The notes: generated from the sequence alone by a model not told the origin. DNA of 64,000 nt from CAZISM01 sp964541895 (GCA_964541895.1 CAZISM010000015.1:3693-67692); one strand, 5' to 3'. Numbered from the stretch's first letter, positions 16,756 through 25,493 are shown. Numbers and translations are program-made.

Positions 16756-18084
16756 TCAATTGGTGCCCACCTTGTTCCACATGGTGGCGATCAGGACTGT
16801 GCACAGGAGCGCCATCACGATGAGCACATGAAACACCGATTGCCATCCCAGGGAGGCCGCCACCATGCCGACGACCACACCCGACAAGGCCTGGCCGATG
16901 GATCCGAGGCCGTTGACAAATCCGGCCGCCGTGGCCGCGCCCTTTTTCGAACCAAAGTCCATCACCGCTACGGCTGAAACGACAAAGTCGGGACCATAGG
17001 TCATAAAGCCCACAAGGCCAATGGCCAGCGGGATCAGAGAGGTCGGCGCTTTGAGGAAGAAAAAGAGCGACGCCGTCAGACCGAGCAACATGATTGCACT
17101 GATCGGCGCTCGCCGCGAAGAAAAAACCTTGTCCGACATCCAGCTGGCAACGATCGTACCCAGGATGCCCACCAGCGCAAACAGAGTCGAGATATAGCCG
17201 GCCACATCGGTGGCCATGCCCCGTTCCAAAGTCAGGTAGGTCACCGCCCAGAACATGAACGTATAGCGAATAAATTTGATGCCAAAATAGCAGATGCCGA
17301 GAATCCACACCGGCTTGCGAGTGAGCACATCTTTGGTGTTTTCCCAAACCGAACCCGGCGCTTCAACGGCTGATTGATCCTGCAGCTGATGGTACACTTC
17401 GATTTCCGGCAGACCGACGTCTTTGGGCTTATCACGGAGCAGGGACAACGAAATCAGCGAGACGATTGCCAGCACGCCGGCGGCAACCCAAAATACCCAG
17501 GTCCAATCCGCATAGGTAACCGCCACGCCGGCCGGATTAGTTATGGAATGTTTGGCGGTATGGCCGATGACAAAAGCCGCCAGGCCGGTGCCGACCACGT
17601 CGCCCACGGTATAGCACGTCCCCCATGGTCCCATGACCTTGCCGCGTTCCTTGATGGAAAACCAGTTGGACATGGCCCGAATGACCGACGGCCAGCCGCA
17701 GGATTGGGCATAGCCGTTTATGGCCCACAGCAGACCCATCACCGATTGCGAAACGGTAAAGCCGAAGAACAGGTTGGTCGCAATCGTCATGACGGCGCCG
17801 ACCGTCAAGATGCGGCGAGCGCCCCATTTGTCGCCGATCGGTCCATTGACAAACTGTCCCAGGGCATAGCCGATATGGTATCCGGTCAGGATCATGCCGA
17901 TCATATCAGCGCCCCAACCGAACTCTTTCATAAATTCAGGCTGCGCGATGGAGATGGTTTTCCGGCACAGATAATAACCGGCATAAATCAACCAGGTGCC
18001 GGCAAAAACCCGGATTCGCCACTTTTTGTATTTAGCGTGTGTATCGACAGAAAATCCTGCCGCCCCGGCTTCAGCTTCAGGCAT
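16756..18084 (-). CDS. MFS organophosphate:phosphate antiporter, GlpT-like (second)
   Basis: The protein has 442 residues. ATG 18084 follows AAGGAG at a good distance; the longer frame upstream adds 26 unconserved residues. Twelve membrane segments are visible, with YAGYYLCRKTISIAQP at the start, GYALGQFVNGPIGDKWGARR between segments 2 and 3, and NGYAQSCGWPSVIRAMSNWF, the GlpT-type pattern. The central loop (DKPKDVGLPEIEVYHQL) is cytoplasmic. It is the last gene of the minus-strand run that encodes two flavoprotein dehydrogenases and a phosphatase, so glycerol phosphate or a related phosphodiester product is the likely cargo. The exact substrate is not readable from sequence. Confidence 0.88.
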   Translation of the reverse strand: MPEAEAGAAGFSVDTHAKYKKWRIRVFAGTWLIYAGYYLCRKTISIAQPEFMKEFGWGADMIGMILTGYHIGYALGQFVNGPIGDKWGARRILTVGAVMTIATNLFFGFTVSQSVMGLLWAINGYAQSCGWPSVIRAMSNWFSIKERGKVMGPWGTCYTVGDVVGTGLAAFVIGHTAKHSITNPAGVAVTYADWTWVFWVAAGVLAIVSLISLSLLRDKPKDVGLPEIEVYHQLQDQSAVEAPGSVWENTKDVLTRKPVWILGICYFGIKFIRYTFMFWAVTYLTLERGMATDVAGYISTLFALVGILGTIVASWMSDKVFSSRRAPISAIMLLGLTASLFFFLKAPTSLIPLAIGLVGFMTYGPDFVVSAVAVMDFGSKKGAATAAGFVNGLGSIGQALSGVVVGMVAASLGWQSVFHVLIVMALLCTVLIATMWNKVGTN

Positions 18085-18172
18085 AATCGACTCCTTGGTT
18101 CGCAGCTGTGATGCGGCCGGATCTCTGTGAAAGCAGACTGACTGGAGGCAATCCGGCGGCAACGGGTGTCAC

Positions 18173-19009
18173 TCAGAACAGATTCAGGATGTCCAGCGTT
18201 TTGTCGACAATAACATCCGGTTGATAGGGCGAGGTCGCGGCCTCTTCAGCCGTTGTTTTGCCGCTCAAAACGAGAAAGGTCAGTATGCCGTGATCCTGCC
18301 CCATCCGGATATCGGTTGCCAGGCGGTCTCCGACGATAGCCACCTGATGTTTTTGCAGCCCCAGTCTGGCGAGAAAAGCGTTCACCATTTCCGTATTGGG
18401 TTTGCCGATAAATTTGGGCTGCACGCCGGTGGCGGTCGTGACGGCAGCCGCCAGCGCGCCGCAATCAGGCAGATAGCGATCCGGAGCGATTTTCCAGTCG
18501 ATATCCTCATGGGTGGCGATGAACGGTACGCCGTTGCGCACCAGGTGACAGGCCTTGGCCAGTTTGTCGAACGTAAAGGTCAAATCATAAGCCAACACCA
18601 CGTACCTGGGATTCCCGGCATCAATAGTAAAGCCGGCCTGGATGAAATCCTGCTCAACGGCCGGAGTGGCCATGAGATAAATATCCTGGCTGTCTGTCAG
18701 GTTTTTCAAGTAGGAAATGGTGGCCTCGCCGGCACTGAGGATTTGCGCCGGTGTCAGCTCAATGCCCACAGAAACCAGTTTTCTGTAATGTTCGTCGGCA
18801 CTTTTGGAGGTGTTGTTGCTCAGAAACAGATAATCGATGGAACGCGATTTCAATCCCTGCAAAAACGGCAACGTCCACGGGAAGGGCTGGGTTTCCAAAT
18901 AAGTAGTGCCGTCCTGATCGAGAACGAACGCTTTTACGGCAGCCAGTTTCGCTGCCAGGTCTGGCTTGCTGAACCGTGAATTCAGAGTGCTCTCTCCTTT
19001 CATAAACAT
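18173..19009 (-). CDS. HAD-IIA family sugar/polyol phosphatase (NagD/AraL-like)
   Basis: The protein has 278 residues. ATG 19009 (another ATG at 19003) starts 16 bases after the preceding gene's stop; the longer frame overlaps that gene. HAD motifs are complete: FVLDQDGTTYL (nucleophile Asp-x-Asp), FLSNNTSKS (motif II), GKPNTEM (motif III Lys) and VGDRLATDIRMG (motif IV). The cap lies between motifs II and III as in class IIA. Bacillus AraL, a relative, is encoded beside the glycerol-1-phosphate dehydrogenase AraM; a G1P dehydrogenase is also in this locus. A role in dephosphorylating glycerol phosphate, glycolytic by-products or a phosphorylated polyol is likely. Confidence 0.88.
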   Translation of the reverse strand: MFMKGESTLNSRFSKPDLAAKLAAVKAFVLDQDGTTYLETQPFPWTLPFLQGLKSRSIDYLFLSNNTSKSADEHYRKLVSVGIELTPAQILSAGEATISYLKNLTDSQDIYLMATPAVEQDFIQAGFTIDAGNPRYVVLAYDLTFTFDKLAKACHLVRNGVPFIATHEDIDWKIAPDRYLPDCGALAAAVTTATGVQPKFIGKPNTEMVNAFLARLGLQKHQVAIVGDRLATDIRMGQDHGILTFLVLSGKTTAEEAATSPYQPDVIVDKTLDILNLF

Positions 19010-19025
19010 ATCCCCGGCCGCAGAT

Positions 19026-20273
19026 CTAGAGCGATACGGATATCTCAGGTCCAGGTACCTTGACCTGCTCCAGCCAGGTGTTGGCCAGGGTGAAAGAATA
19101 ATTGGGACCGAGCCTGGCGAACGACTGCTCGTGCAACAGACGATCACCCTGATGTACGCGTACCCTGGCGTTCCTGTGAAAAGCCTTGACGCGGAACAGC
19201 ATGGGCCGTTCGGAAACCGGCCTGGCGGCCGCGGAGATCATGGACGGAATAATCCAGGAAATGGCGGTATCATGCCGTATGGCAATTCTAGCTTCCGGCC
19301 AGTGGCTGTTGCCGAGGTACATCTGAATTGCCGCAGCGGCCTGACGGCCTTCCAGCGCGGCGATATCGGCGGTCTCGGCACCGCGCAAGAGATTGCCGGC
19401 GGCAAACACACCCGGCCGTGACGTGCGATAGCCGGCATCGATGATCGGACCTTTACTGCCGCTGTCCATGGCCAGACCGGCTTTGCGCGCCAGCTCCGAA
19501 TCGGGAATCCAGTCGCCGCTAAAGATCACCGTGTCGCAGGCAACAGTTTCCACGTTGCCGCTGTCCAGATTCCTGATGGTCACAGCCTCGACCCGTTTGC
19601 GCCCGAGTATATCGGTAACAACGGAGCGTGTCGTCACCGGCACCTGCTGCAGAATATTGGTGGACCACCATTTATAACCGGCATAAAAACCATACGCCTG
19701 GTGTCGAAGCTGATCGGTCACCATGCGAACCGGTTTGCATCCGGCTTCGCGGAGTGTCATAACCGCGGAAAAACTCACCAATTCGGCGCCGACAATGACC
19801 GCGCGCCTGCCGACGCGCTGGTGATAGCCGTGCACGCAGTCCTGCAGCGATCCGGTGGTAAGGACACCGGACGGCCGGTACCCCGGGATCAACCGGGCCG
19901 CACGCGGCCGTTCCCGGCAGCCCGTGGCCAGAAGGATCACTTTCGCGCTGACTTCATGCAGCCCTTCCGGACTGGTGGTCAGAACTTGCCGCTCTCCGAT
20001 CCAATCCAGGACCGTGGTGTTGGTTTTGATGGTGATGCCCATGCTGCGCACGCGACGGGTATATCGCTCGGCATAGCCGGGACCCGAGTATAACCGGTGC
20101 AGATCCTTCAACCCGAATCCGGTATGATGACAGAGCCGAGGCGTACCACCGCTGACCGGATCGCGATCCACTACAATGATGTTTTGGCAGCCGATATGGG
20201 CAAGTTCGAGCGCTGCCGACAGGCCTGCCGGACCGGCGCCGACAATCAATACATCCGCACTATATTTCTTCAT
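19026..20273 (-). CDS. NAD/FAD-dependent oxidoreductase, GlpB/NADH-oxidase-like subunit
   Basis: The protein has 415 residues. ATG 20273 has GGAGG eight bases upstream and overlaps the end of the GlpA-like gene by 14 bases, so the two are translationally coupled. DVLIVGAGPAGLSAALEL (residues 6-23) binds FAD, followed by GGTPRLCHHTGFGLKDLH, ILATGCRERP, a second Rossmann fold RRAVIVGAELVSFSAV, and the closing PGVFAAGNLLRGAE. This is the class often paired with GlpA-like dehydrogenases in anaerobes, where it hands electrons from the flavin of the partner to NAD or a quinone. The third partner common in those loci, a small DUF1667 Fe-S protein, is missing here, but the [2Fe-2S] domain on the GlpA-like protein may replace it. 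Confidence 0.8.
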   Translation of the reverse strand: MKKYSADVLIVGAGPAGLSAALELAHIGCQNIIVVDRDPVSGGTPRLCHHTGFGLKDLHRLYSGPGYAERYTRRVRSMGITIKTNTTVLDWIGERQVLTTSPEGLHEVSAKVILLATGCRERPRAARLIPGYRPSGVLTTGSLQDCVHGYHQRVGRRAVIVGAELVSFSAVMTLREAGCKPVRMVTDQLRHQAYGFYAGYKWWSTNILQQVPVTTRSVVTDILGRKRVEAVTIRNLDSGNVETVACDTVIFSGDWIPDSELARKAGLAMDSGSKGPIIDAGYRTSRPGVFAAGNLLRGAETADIAALEGRQAAAAIQMYLGNSHWPEARIAIRHDTAISWIIPSMISAAARPVSERPMLFRVKAFHRNARVRVHQGDRLLHEQSFARLGPNYSFTLANTWLEQVKVPGPEISVSL

Positions 20274-21693
20274 GATGATCCTCCAGCGCAATGATCCGGT
20301 CTGTCGTCGTGCCGCCTGCTTTAGCCAGAATCGCCACCGCATCAGCCTGGCAATGAAATCCCTGACACCGTCCCTGCATACAGCGGGTTCGGCGTTTGAG
20401 GCCTTCGAGCGTGGTGGCAGGGATGGGCGTTTTCAGTGCATCCATAATTTCGCCGAGACTCACCTTTTCACAATGGCAGATGATGCGGCCGTAATCCGGA
20501 TTCTGCGCCAGAGCCGCTTCAGAGCGATGGGGGCGCTCCTGCTGTTCACCGATGGGAGGTACATGCACCGGTTTGAAATCGGCTTTAAGCGGCAATGCCA
20601 CACCGCCCTGCCGCAGCAGCTCGGCTACATATTCGGCAATACCCATCGACGCCGAGATGCCGGTGGAACGAATGCCGCCGACGCAGATATAACGCTGGTC
20701 GAGCGCCGGGAAGAGCTGGTAATCACTGTGCTCCGTGGCAGCCCGCAGGCCGGCATAGGTGGTCGTGACCTCTTCCTCCATCAACGGAGTGATGATATCC
20801 TGGCCTTTTTTCCACAGGAACGCCAGCCCCTCTTCGCTGGTGCTCTTTTGGTTCTTATCCGGCAGATCTTCGGCGGTAGGACCGACCATGGTGTTGCCAT
20901 ACACCGTCGGGCTCACCAGAACGCCTTTGGTTTTGCCGGTGGGGATGGGCAGCAGCACGTGCTGCACCAGAGGACGCGACAGTTTATCGAACACGATCAG
21001 TTCACCGCGGCGAGGCGTAACGGTAAAGCGATTGAAACCGAACAGGCGGTCGATCTGGTCGGAATACAGGCCGGCGGCGTTGATGACATATCGGCTTTCA
21101 ATGCGGCGATCCGCGCCGCTGATGATGTAGCTCTGATGATCGGTGGGAGTAATGGAGGTTACCTCGAAATTTAGAAACAGCGAGACGTCGTTGAGGACGG
21201 CCTGGGTGGCAAAGGCCAGGGGCAGCGAATAGGTGCAGATGATGGATTCACCGGGCACCATCAATCCGCCCAGAGCGCCGGGGTTGATGTGCGGTTCCAA
21301 TTTATAAATTTCATCCACCGTCAGCTGATGCACATCGGTCACACCGTTTTCGTGCGCTTTCGCAACCAGCTGCGGCAGCGCGTTCAATTGATCCTGGTTC
21401 CAGGCCACCAGCACAGCGCCGGTGTGTTCGTTGGGGATGCCGGCTTGCGGGACAAATTCTTCCAGCAATCTGTATCCCCTGGTCAGCAGACGAGCCTCCA
21501 GCGTTCCGGGCTTGGCGTCAAATCCGGTATGCCAAATGGCGGTGCTCGCTTTGCTCGTGCCCATGCCCACATCCGGCTGCGCTTCCAGCAACGCACAGCG
21601 CACCTGGAAGCGAGCCAGTTCCCGGGCGATGGCAGAACCGACTACACCCGCCCCGATGATGACGATGTCGAATACCTCTTCCTTCTTTGTCAT
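20260..21693 (-). CDS. GlpA-like FAD glycerol-3-phosphate dehydrogenase with C-terminal [2Fe-2S] BFD-like domain
   Basis: The protein has 477 residues. FDIVIIGAGVVGSAIAREL at the N-terminus binds FAD, and GMGTSKASTAIWHTGFDAKPG is the family's flavin/substrate segment. The DAO-type domain runs to about residue 370 (GGIRSTGISASMGIAEYV). The last about 75 residues hold a BFD-like ferredoxin module with Cys-x-Cys (ICHCE) and Cys-x4-Cys (CMQGRC), enough for one [2Fe-2S] cluster. This matches anaerobic GlpA, which oxidises sn-glycerol-3-phosphate to dihydroxyacetone phosphate; related 2-hydroxyacid oxidases cannot be excluded. A sigma-70 promoter lies 56-85 bases upstream, and the coupled flavoprotein, a phosphatase and a GlpT-like transporter follow. 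Confidence 0.85.
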   Translation of the reverse strand: MTKKEEVFDIVIIGAGVVGSAIARELARFQVRCALLEAQPDVGMGTSKASTAIWHTGFDAKPGTLEARLLTRGYRLLEEFVPQAGIPNEHTGAVLVAWNQDQLNALPQLVAKAHENGVTDVHQLTVDEIYKLEPHINPGALGGLMVPGESIICTYSLPLAFATQAVLNDVSLFLNFEVTSITPTDHQSYIISGADRRIESRYVINAAGLYSDQIDRLFGFNRFTVTPRRGELIVFDKLSRPLVQHVLLPIPTGKTKGVLVSPTVYGNTMVGPTAEDLPDKNQKSTSEEGLAFLWKKGQDIITPLMEEEVTTTYAGLRAATEHSDYQLFPALDQRYICVGGIRSTGISASMGIAEYVAELLRQGGVALPLKADFKPVHVPPIGEQQERPHRSEAALAQNPDYGRIICHCEKVSLGEIMDALKTPIPATTLEGLKRRTRCMQGRCQGFHCQADAVAILAKAGGTTTDRIIALEDHHEEI

Positions 21694-21749
21694 GCTCCGA
21701 ATCCTATACGTTTCAGGTTACCACTCTGTTGCTTAAAGTAAAACAGTGC

Positions 21750-21778
21750 ATTGTAGAAATTTTTTACAACTTTTGCAA
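21750..21778 (-). promoter_or_regulatory. Sigma-70 promoter with an internal palindrome for the GlpA-like operon
   Basis: Read on the minus strand: -35 TTGCAA (21778-21773), 17-base spacer, -10 TACAAT (21755-21750). Transcription should start near 21743, about 50 bases before the ATG. The spacer and -10 contain TTGTA ... TACAA (5-base arms, 9-base gap), placed where a repressor would block RNA polymerase. Confidence 0.6.
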
Positions 21779-21917
21779 GGGAAATTACCGGGTGGTTCAC
21801 TAAATATCTCCATTGCTAAAAATCAGCCGCAGCGGCAAGACGACGAGTCTGATCGCCTGGTGTTAAATAATTCAGCAGCAAACACCTGAATTGGTAAAAC
21901 ACGATTTGATCGCTAAA

Positions 21918-21937
21918 ATCATTTCGATCGAAATGAT
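21918..21937. repeat. Perfect 20-bp palindrome downstream of the G1P dehydrogenase gene
   Basis: ATCATTTCGATCGAAATGAT is its own reverse complement and begins 15 bases past the minus-strand stop codon at 21953. On the minus strand it is followed by TTTT, so it could be a short terminator for the preceding gene. It could also be a binding site for a dimeric regulator of the GlpA-like operon, which starts 225 bases further on. The rest of 21694-21952 shows only the promoter described separately. Confidence 0.55.
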
Positions 21938-21952
21938 CACCCCATCGATCGG

Positions 21953-23233
21953 TTACGACAGGCTGCTGTCTTGGGCCAGATCCAGGAAGGTGTAACGGTC
22001 GCGCAGCTGGCGTGCGTGCCGGACCGCATCGCGGTAAAACGGTTCCGGCACATGCAGCTCCTGAACGGTCACCGGTGCGCCGGCGCGCCGCAAGATCGCT
22101 TCGATCTCCCCGGAGCTCTTTATAATCGACTGGATCCTCTTTTGCATCACCGGCCAGAACGTTTCCAGTTTTTTGTTTACAGCTGCGGCGATTGTTTCAT
22201 CCGGCATTTTTTTCGCCAGTTCGTTCCAGCAGGCTTCTCCGAGGCCGGCACCCCAAAAAGCAAGCACCTCTTGCTTCTTCACCATGCCGGTCCGCACATA
22301 GGGCGGCCGTCCTGCTACTATTTTTTCCTGCAAGCCGGCCATGGTCAAAGTGGTGACGCCGATCTGCTCGCCGTGAAACGTTTCCGGCCAGGCCGGGTCG
22401 GCCAGCATTTCCATGGCATGGCTGATCAGATGTTCACCCTGGCTGGCCGGCTCGCTGCCGCCGCAGATGGTCATGCCGAATCCGGAAACCACCAGGGTGC
22501 GTGCCAGCAACGCCATCACCTGCAGATCGCCCTGGATCAGGGCATCGGCATTGGCAAACAGATCAGCCTCGTATTCCGCCAGCATGGCAAACGGCGCCTC
22601 GCGATACGGTTTATCAAACAGGAGATGAGCCAGCAGCCAATCGGCCTGCGCCGTCGACCGGCAAACGCTGTCACCGAGCCCCGAGCGAATCAACCGCAGC
22701 GGAGCCTGGGCCAGCACGCTCAGATCGATAAAGACAGCGAGCGCTCCCCGGGCGGGCAAAGTTTTTTTCATCCCGTTCACCGTGATGGAGGCGTTCACCG
22801 AGGTATAGCCGTTCATGGAGGGCGCGGTTGCAAAAACGACATACGGTTTATCGTCGCATGCCGAAGCATATTTGCACAAATCGTTGATGGTACCGGACCC
22901 CACCGCAATCAGGCCGTCGGCGGATGCGCTTTCTTTGCGGAGCAGATTGATAGTGGCCATGTCGGCGTTGGGTTTTTCGCCCAGGTGAACAGGCTGAATC
23001 CGGGCGATGGAAGCCAGCGATTTTTCGATGCGCTGACCCATGGCCTGCCAGGTTGACGAATCGCTGACCACGGCCAGGCGCCGGCCCATGTTCAGAGCAG
23101 CGACGCACTCTGCCTCCATTTCCTGCAATTCCTTCTCGATCGTGACAGATCGCGTCGGCACCTGCAGCGGCATGCCTGTTTGCGGATCCGCGTATTCGCC
23201 GCGAATCAACGCGGTGATCACATCCTGCTTCAT
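21953..23233 (-). CDS. sn-Glycerol-1-phosphate dehydrogenase (AraM/EgsA family)
   Basis: The protein has 426 residues. ATG 23233 was preferred because it begins MKQDVITALIRGEYADP; the upstream extension is unconserved. It contains the NAD-site glycines VGSGTINDLCKYAS and the FATAPSMNGYTSVNASITVNG segment. The metal-site region is GLGDSVCRSTAQADW, GGSEPASQGEHLISHAMEML and FHGEQIGVTT, which carry the Asp, His and His ligands of the Zn/Ni-dependent family. The enzyme interconverts dihydroxyacetone phosphate and sn-glycerol-1-phosphate, the archaeal lipid stereoisomer. In bacteria it serves archaeal-type lipid or heptaprenylglyceryl synthesis, or G1P catabolism. Here it is beside catabolic GlpA- and GlpT-like genes. 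It lies 31 bases after the TIM-barrel gene, with which it probably forms one transcript. Confidence 0.9.
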   Translation of the reverse strand: MKQDVITALIRGEYADPQTGMPLQVPTRSVTIEKELQEMEAECVAALNMGRRLAVVSDSSTWQAMGQRIEKSLASIARIQPVHLGEKPNADMATINLLRKESASADGLIAVGSGTINDLCKYASACDDKPYVVFATAPSMNGYTSVNASITVNGMKKTLPARGALAVFIDLSVLAQAPLRLIRSGLGDSVCRSTAQADWLLAHLLFDKPYREAPFAMLAEYEADLFANADALIQGDLQVMALLARTLVVSGFGMTICGGSEPASQGEHLISHAMEMLADPAWPETFHGEQIGVTTLTMAGLQEKIVAGRPPYVRTGMVKKQEVLAFWGAGLGEACWNELAKKMPDETIAAAVNKKLETFWPVMQKRIQSIIKSSGEIEAILRRAGAPVTVQELHVPEPFYRDAVRHARQLRDRYTFLDLAQDSSLS

Positions 23234-23264
23234 ATCAGGTTCCTGGAATTCAGGTTGAATAACT

Positions 23265-23936
23265 CTAGTCGTGGCGACACGCCGCCAGAACATCTCTTAA
23301 TTGGGAAAGAATGGATCCTTTGCGCGCAGAAAAAGCACCGTTAAAAACGGCCGAGCCGATGGTAAAGGCGTCGGCGCCGGCGCTCTGCAACGCGGCGATC
23401 CGTTGCGGAGTATCCACGCTGCCGGCGCAAACCAGATAGCCCTTGCTGGCCTGGCGCGCGGCTTTGACCAGTTCGATGGGGTCCGCTTCAAAGGCCCGAT
23501 ACGCCAGCAGATCAACACCCGCGCAGCCGATTTTTTCAAAAGTGCGGCAATGCTCGGCCACCAGCTCCGCTGTGCCGCCCAGCCGGGTGGGATGTCCAAT
23601 GGGAATGCCCGGGAAGGGGTGATACTCAATGCCGCTGCCGGCGATCGCCTGCAGAATACGTTCAGCTTCGGTGCCGCCCAGCAACCGGTCCACGCCAATG
23701 TCCGCCGCCACCCGGGCGGAACGGAGGCAGGCTTCGACGGTGGTGCTGACCACTTCCAGATAACTGGTGCCGCCATCCGCCTTGATGCGTCGAACCAGCT
23801 CCCGCAGCGTGGCGATGTCCACACCCACATCCTTGCAGCCGATATGAGAAATACCAAGCGGAGCTATCAAGTCGTACACCTCGAGACAGTCTTCAACCGT
23901 CATGTCATCACGCGTCAGCATAAAAATGAAATCCAT
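23265..23936 (-). CDS. Phosphate-binding TIM-barrel protein of unknown function
   Basis: The protein has 223 residues. ATG 23936 has GGAGG at the right distance. The whole chain reads as a single (beta/alpha)8 barrel. The C-terminal half ends with YLVCAGSVDTPQRIAALQ and GADAFTIGSAVF, the paired glycine loops that hold a phosphate group in HisA, HisF, NanE and related barrels. The N-terminal strand MDFIFMLTRDDMT and the HIGCKDVGVD segment do not match families I know. It begins the operon continued by G1P dehydrogenase, so the substrate is probably a small phosphorylated compound such as G1P, dihydroxyacetone phosphate or a glycosyl-glycerol phosphate. A geranylgeranylglyceryl-phosphate synthase (the usual partner of G1PDH) would show a different N-terminus, so I do not call it that. 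Confidence 0.6.
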   Translation of the reverse strand: MDFIFMLTRDDMTVEDCLEVYDLIAPLGISHIGCKDVGVDIATLRELVRRIKADGGTSYLEVVSTTVEACLRSARVAADIGVDRLLGGTEAERILQAIAGSGIEYHPFPGIPIGHPTRLGGTAELVAEHCRTFEKIGCAGVDLLAYRAFEADPIELVKAARQASKGYLVCAGSVDTPQRIAALQSAGADAFTIGSAVFNGAFSARKGSILSQLRDVLAACRHD

Positions 23937-24079
23937 ACCACTCCTCCAGAGGCTTAACCTGTTATGGCCGATAAATTTCAAGATAGACAATCCGAATTCG
24001 AAATACAATCATAAACTGGGAAAATATTGCCGGCGCGGGCCAAGCGGTTGGGCATGGCAGCCGCCAGCGATTTTTCCTG

Positions 24080-24108
24080 TTGACAATGTGTGCGGTAAAT
24101 CATATAAT
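24080..24108 (+). promoter_or_regulatory. Consensus sigma-70 promoter for the TPR gene
   Basis: Perfect -35 TTGACA (24080-24085), 17-base spacer, perfect -10 TATAAT (24103-24108). Transcription should start near 24115, about 40 bases before the ATG at 24156. The divergent TIM-barrel gene starts at 23936; nothing else is seen in 23937-24079. Confidence 0.85.
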
Positions 24109-24155
24109 GAATTACAGGAGGGTCTCCTTATTTCAGGCAACCAGGAGGAAGGCAT

Positions 24156-25427
24156 ATGAAAATTTTCAAGTTATTGATGTTGTGGGGCGCGTTGACCATG
24201 GCCGCGGGCCAAACCACTCCACCCGCAGAGCACTATACGGCTGAGAAATGGCTCGGCTTGTTGCAGGAGATACAGAACCGGCACGATGAAAATGGGTATC
24301 CCTACCTCACCTCGGAGCTGGAACTGTTCACCGCCACCGTTCCCGATACCGTCTTAACCGCCAAAGCGGCATTTCTTCTCGCCAAAGCACATCACGAAAA
24401 AGGCCGCAAACACGAAGCGCTGGCCTGGGCGTGCAAAGCCATGATGCTCTATCCTTCGTTTCGACAGCAGAAGGAGTGTGCCGCACTGGCTCAGGATATC
24501 ATTGCCAAAGAGAAAAAATTTGCCGAAAAACAGGCGCTCTTTACGAGCGCCATGAGCACGCCGTTGAACCACGACACCGCCGGCGACCGCTATTACCGTT
24601 ACATCGCATTTTTAATCGAGTGGGATAATCCGGAGCTTTATGACCTGCTGATACGGGAGTGCCGGTTTTTCGAATCGCAGTTTTGCACGGACCCGCAGCT
24701 GTTTACGGTGATGCAGGCCAATGCCGACTGCAGCCTGAACATGAAAAGAGAGCGTGAAGCGGCGTTTGGCTACTGGAAGCTGGAATGGATGTTTCCCGGA
24801 CATCCGGCGCTGGCGCAAATCATGTACAAACGAGCCGGCCTCTTGTATGAAAAGCTGGATGATAACGATGGCGCCGTCGATGCCCTGCAAAAACTGGTCC
24901 TCCAATACCCGCAGGATGAGCAAGCCGGCGCCGCTCTCCTGCTGATCGCCAGAATCAAAGCGGAGAAACGCAAGGATTATGCCGGCGCCCTGCAGGCGCT
25001 GCGGCAGCTCCTGATGACCTATCCAGAGGATAAAAACGCCGTTGACGCCCTGATGTACATCGGAGAGATCAACGACAAGAAATTAAAAAATTATCCGACG
25101 GCGATCGCCGCCTATGATGAGCTGGTGGAAAAATATCGCTCCAGCCCGCGCGGCGTCGAGGCGCTGGAGCGCAGCGGCGATATCTATAACGAGGAAGTAA
25201 AAAATCACCTCAAGGCCGCTGAATACTATGCCCGCGTGGCGGAATTATATCCGACCTATGTCAAAGCACCGGACCTGCTCATCAAAGCCGGCGGCATCTG
25301 CGAAGAAAAAGTCAAGGACTTGGACAAGGCGGTCGCCTGCTATCAGACCGTGATCGATAAATATCCCGAACACAAAAAAGCCCAGGAGGCTAAAAACAAA
25401 ATAGCCAAAGCCACAGGGAAAAAGTGA
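24156..25427 (+). CDS. Secreted tetratricopeptide-repeat protein
   Basis: The protein has 423 residues, with strong RBS AGGAGGAAG and a signal peptide MKIFKLLMLWGALTMAAG. After an N-terminal helical region come about six 34-38-residue helical repeats from about residue 195 to 420. Each has the pattern ALxxL, YPxDxxA..ALxxIAxI (for example YPEDKNAVDALMYIGEI and YPEHKKAQEAKNKIAKA). The spacing is like that of BamD/YbgF-type periplasmic TPR proteins. It acts as a protein-binding scaffold, partner unknown. It is monocistronic, behind the best promoter in the window, and faces the glycerophosphodiesterase gene convergently with 66 bases between them. Confidence 0.8.
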   Translation: MKIFKLLMLWGALTMAAGQTTPPAEHYTAEKWLGLLQEIQNRHDENGYPYLTSELELFTATVPDTVLTAKAAFLLAKAHHEKGRKHEALAWACKAMMLYPSFRQQKECAALAQDIIAKEKKFAEKQALFTSAMSTPLNHDTAGDRYYRYIAFLIEWDNPELYDLLIRECRFFESQFCTDPQLFTVMQANADCSLNMKREREAAFGYWKLEWMFPGHPALAQIMYKRAGLLYEKLDDNDGAVDALQKLVLQYPQDEQAGAALLLIARIKAEKRKDYAGALQALRQLLMTYPEDKNAVDALMYIGEINDKKLKNYPTAIAAYDELVEKYRSSPRGVEALERSGDIYNEEVKNHLKAAEYYARVAELYPTYVKAPDLLIKAGGICEEKVKDLDKAVACYQTVIDKYPEHKKAQEAKNKIAKATGKK

Positions 25428-25493
25428 CCTCCACCCTGGCTCAGGTTATGGCAGCAAGCATGCGCAAACTAAAGTCAGCGGATCAAGGCAGGT

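Noticed and set aside
21971..23056. 361-residue plus-strand frame opposite G1P dehydrogenase
   Set aside because: Composition is typical of a reverse-complement shadow and it has no family signature.
23265..23936. Geranylgeranylglyceryl-phosphate synthase, the usual partner of G1PDH
   Set aside because: The phosphate grip fits many barrels and the N-terminal region lacks the expected GGGPS signature; left as unknown.
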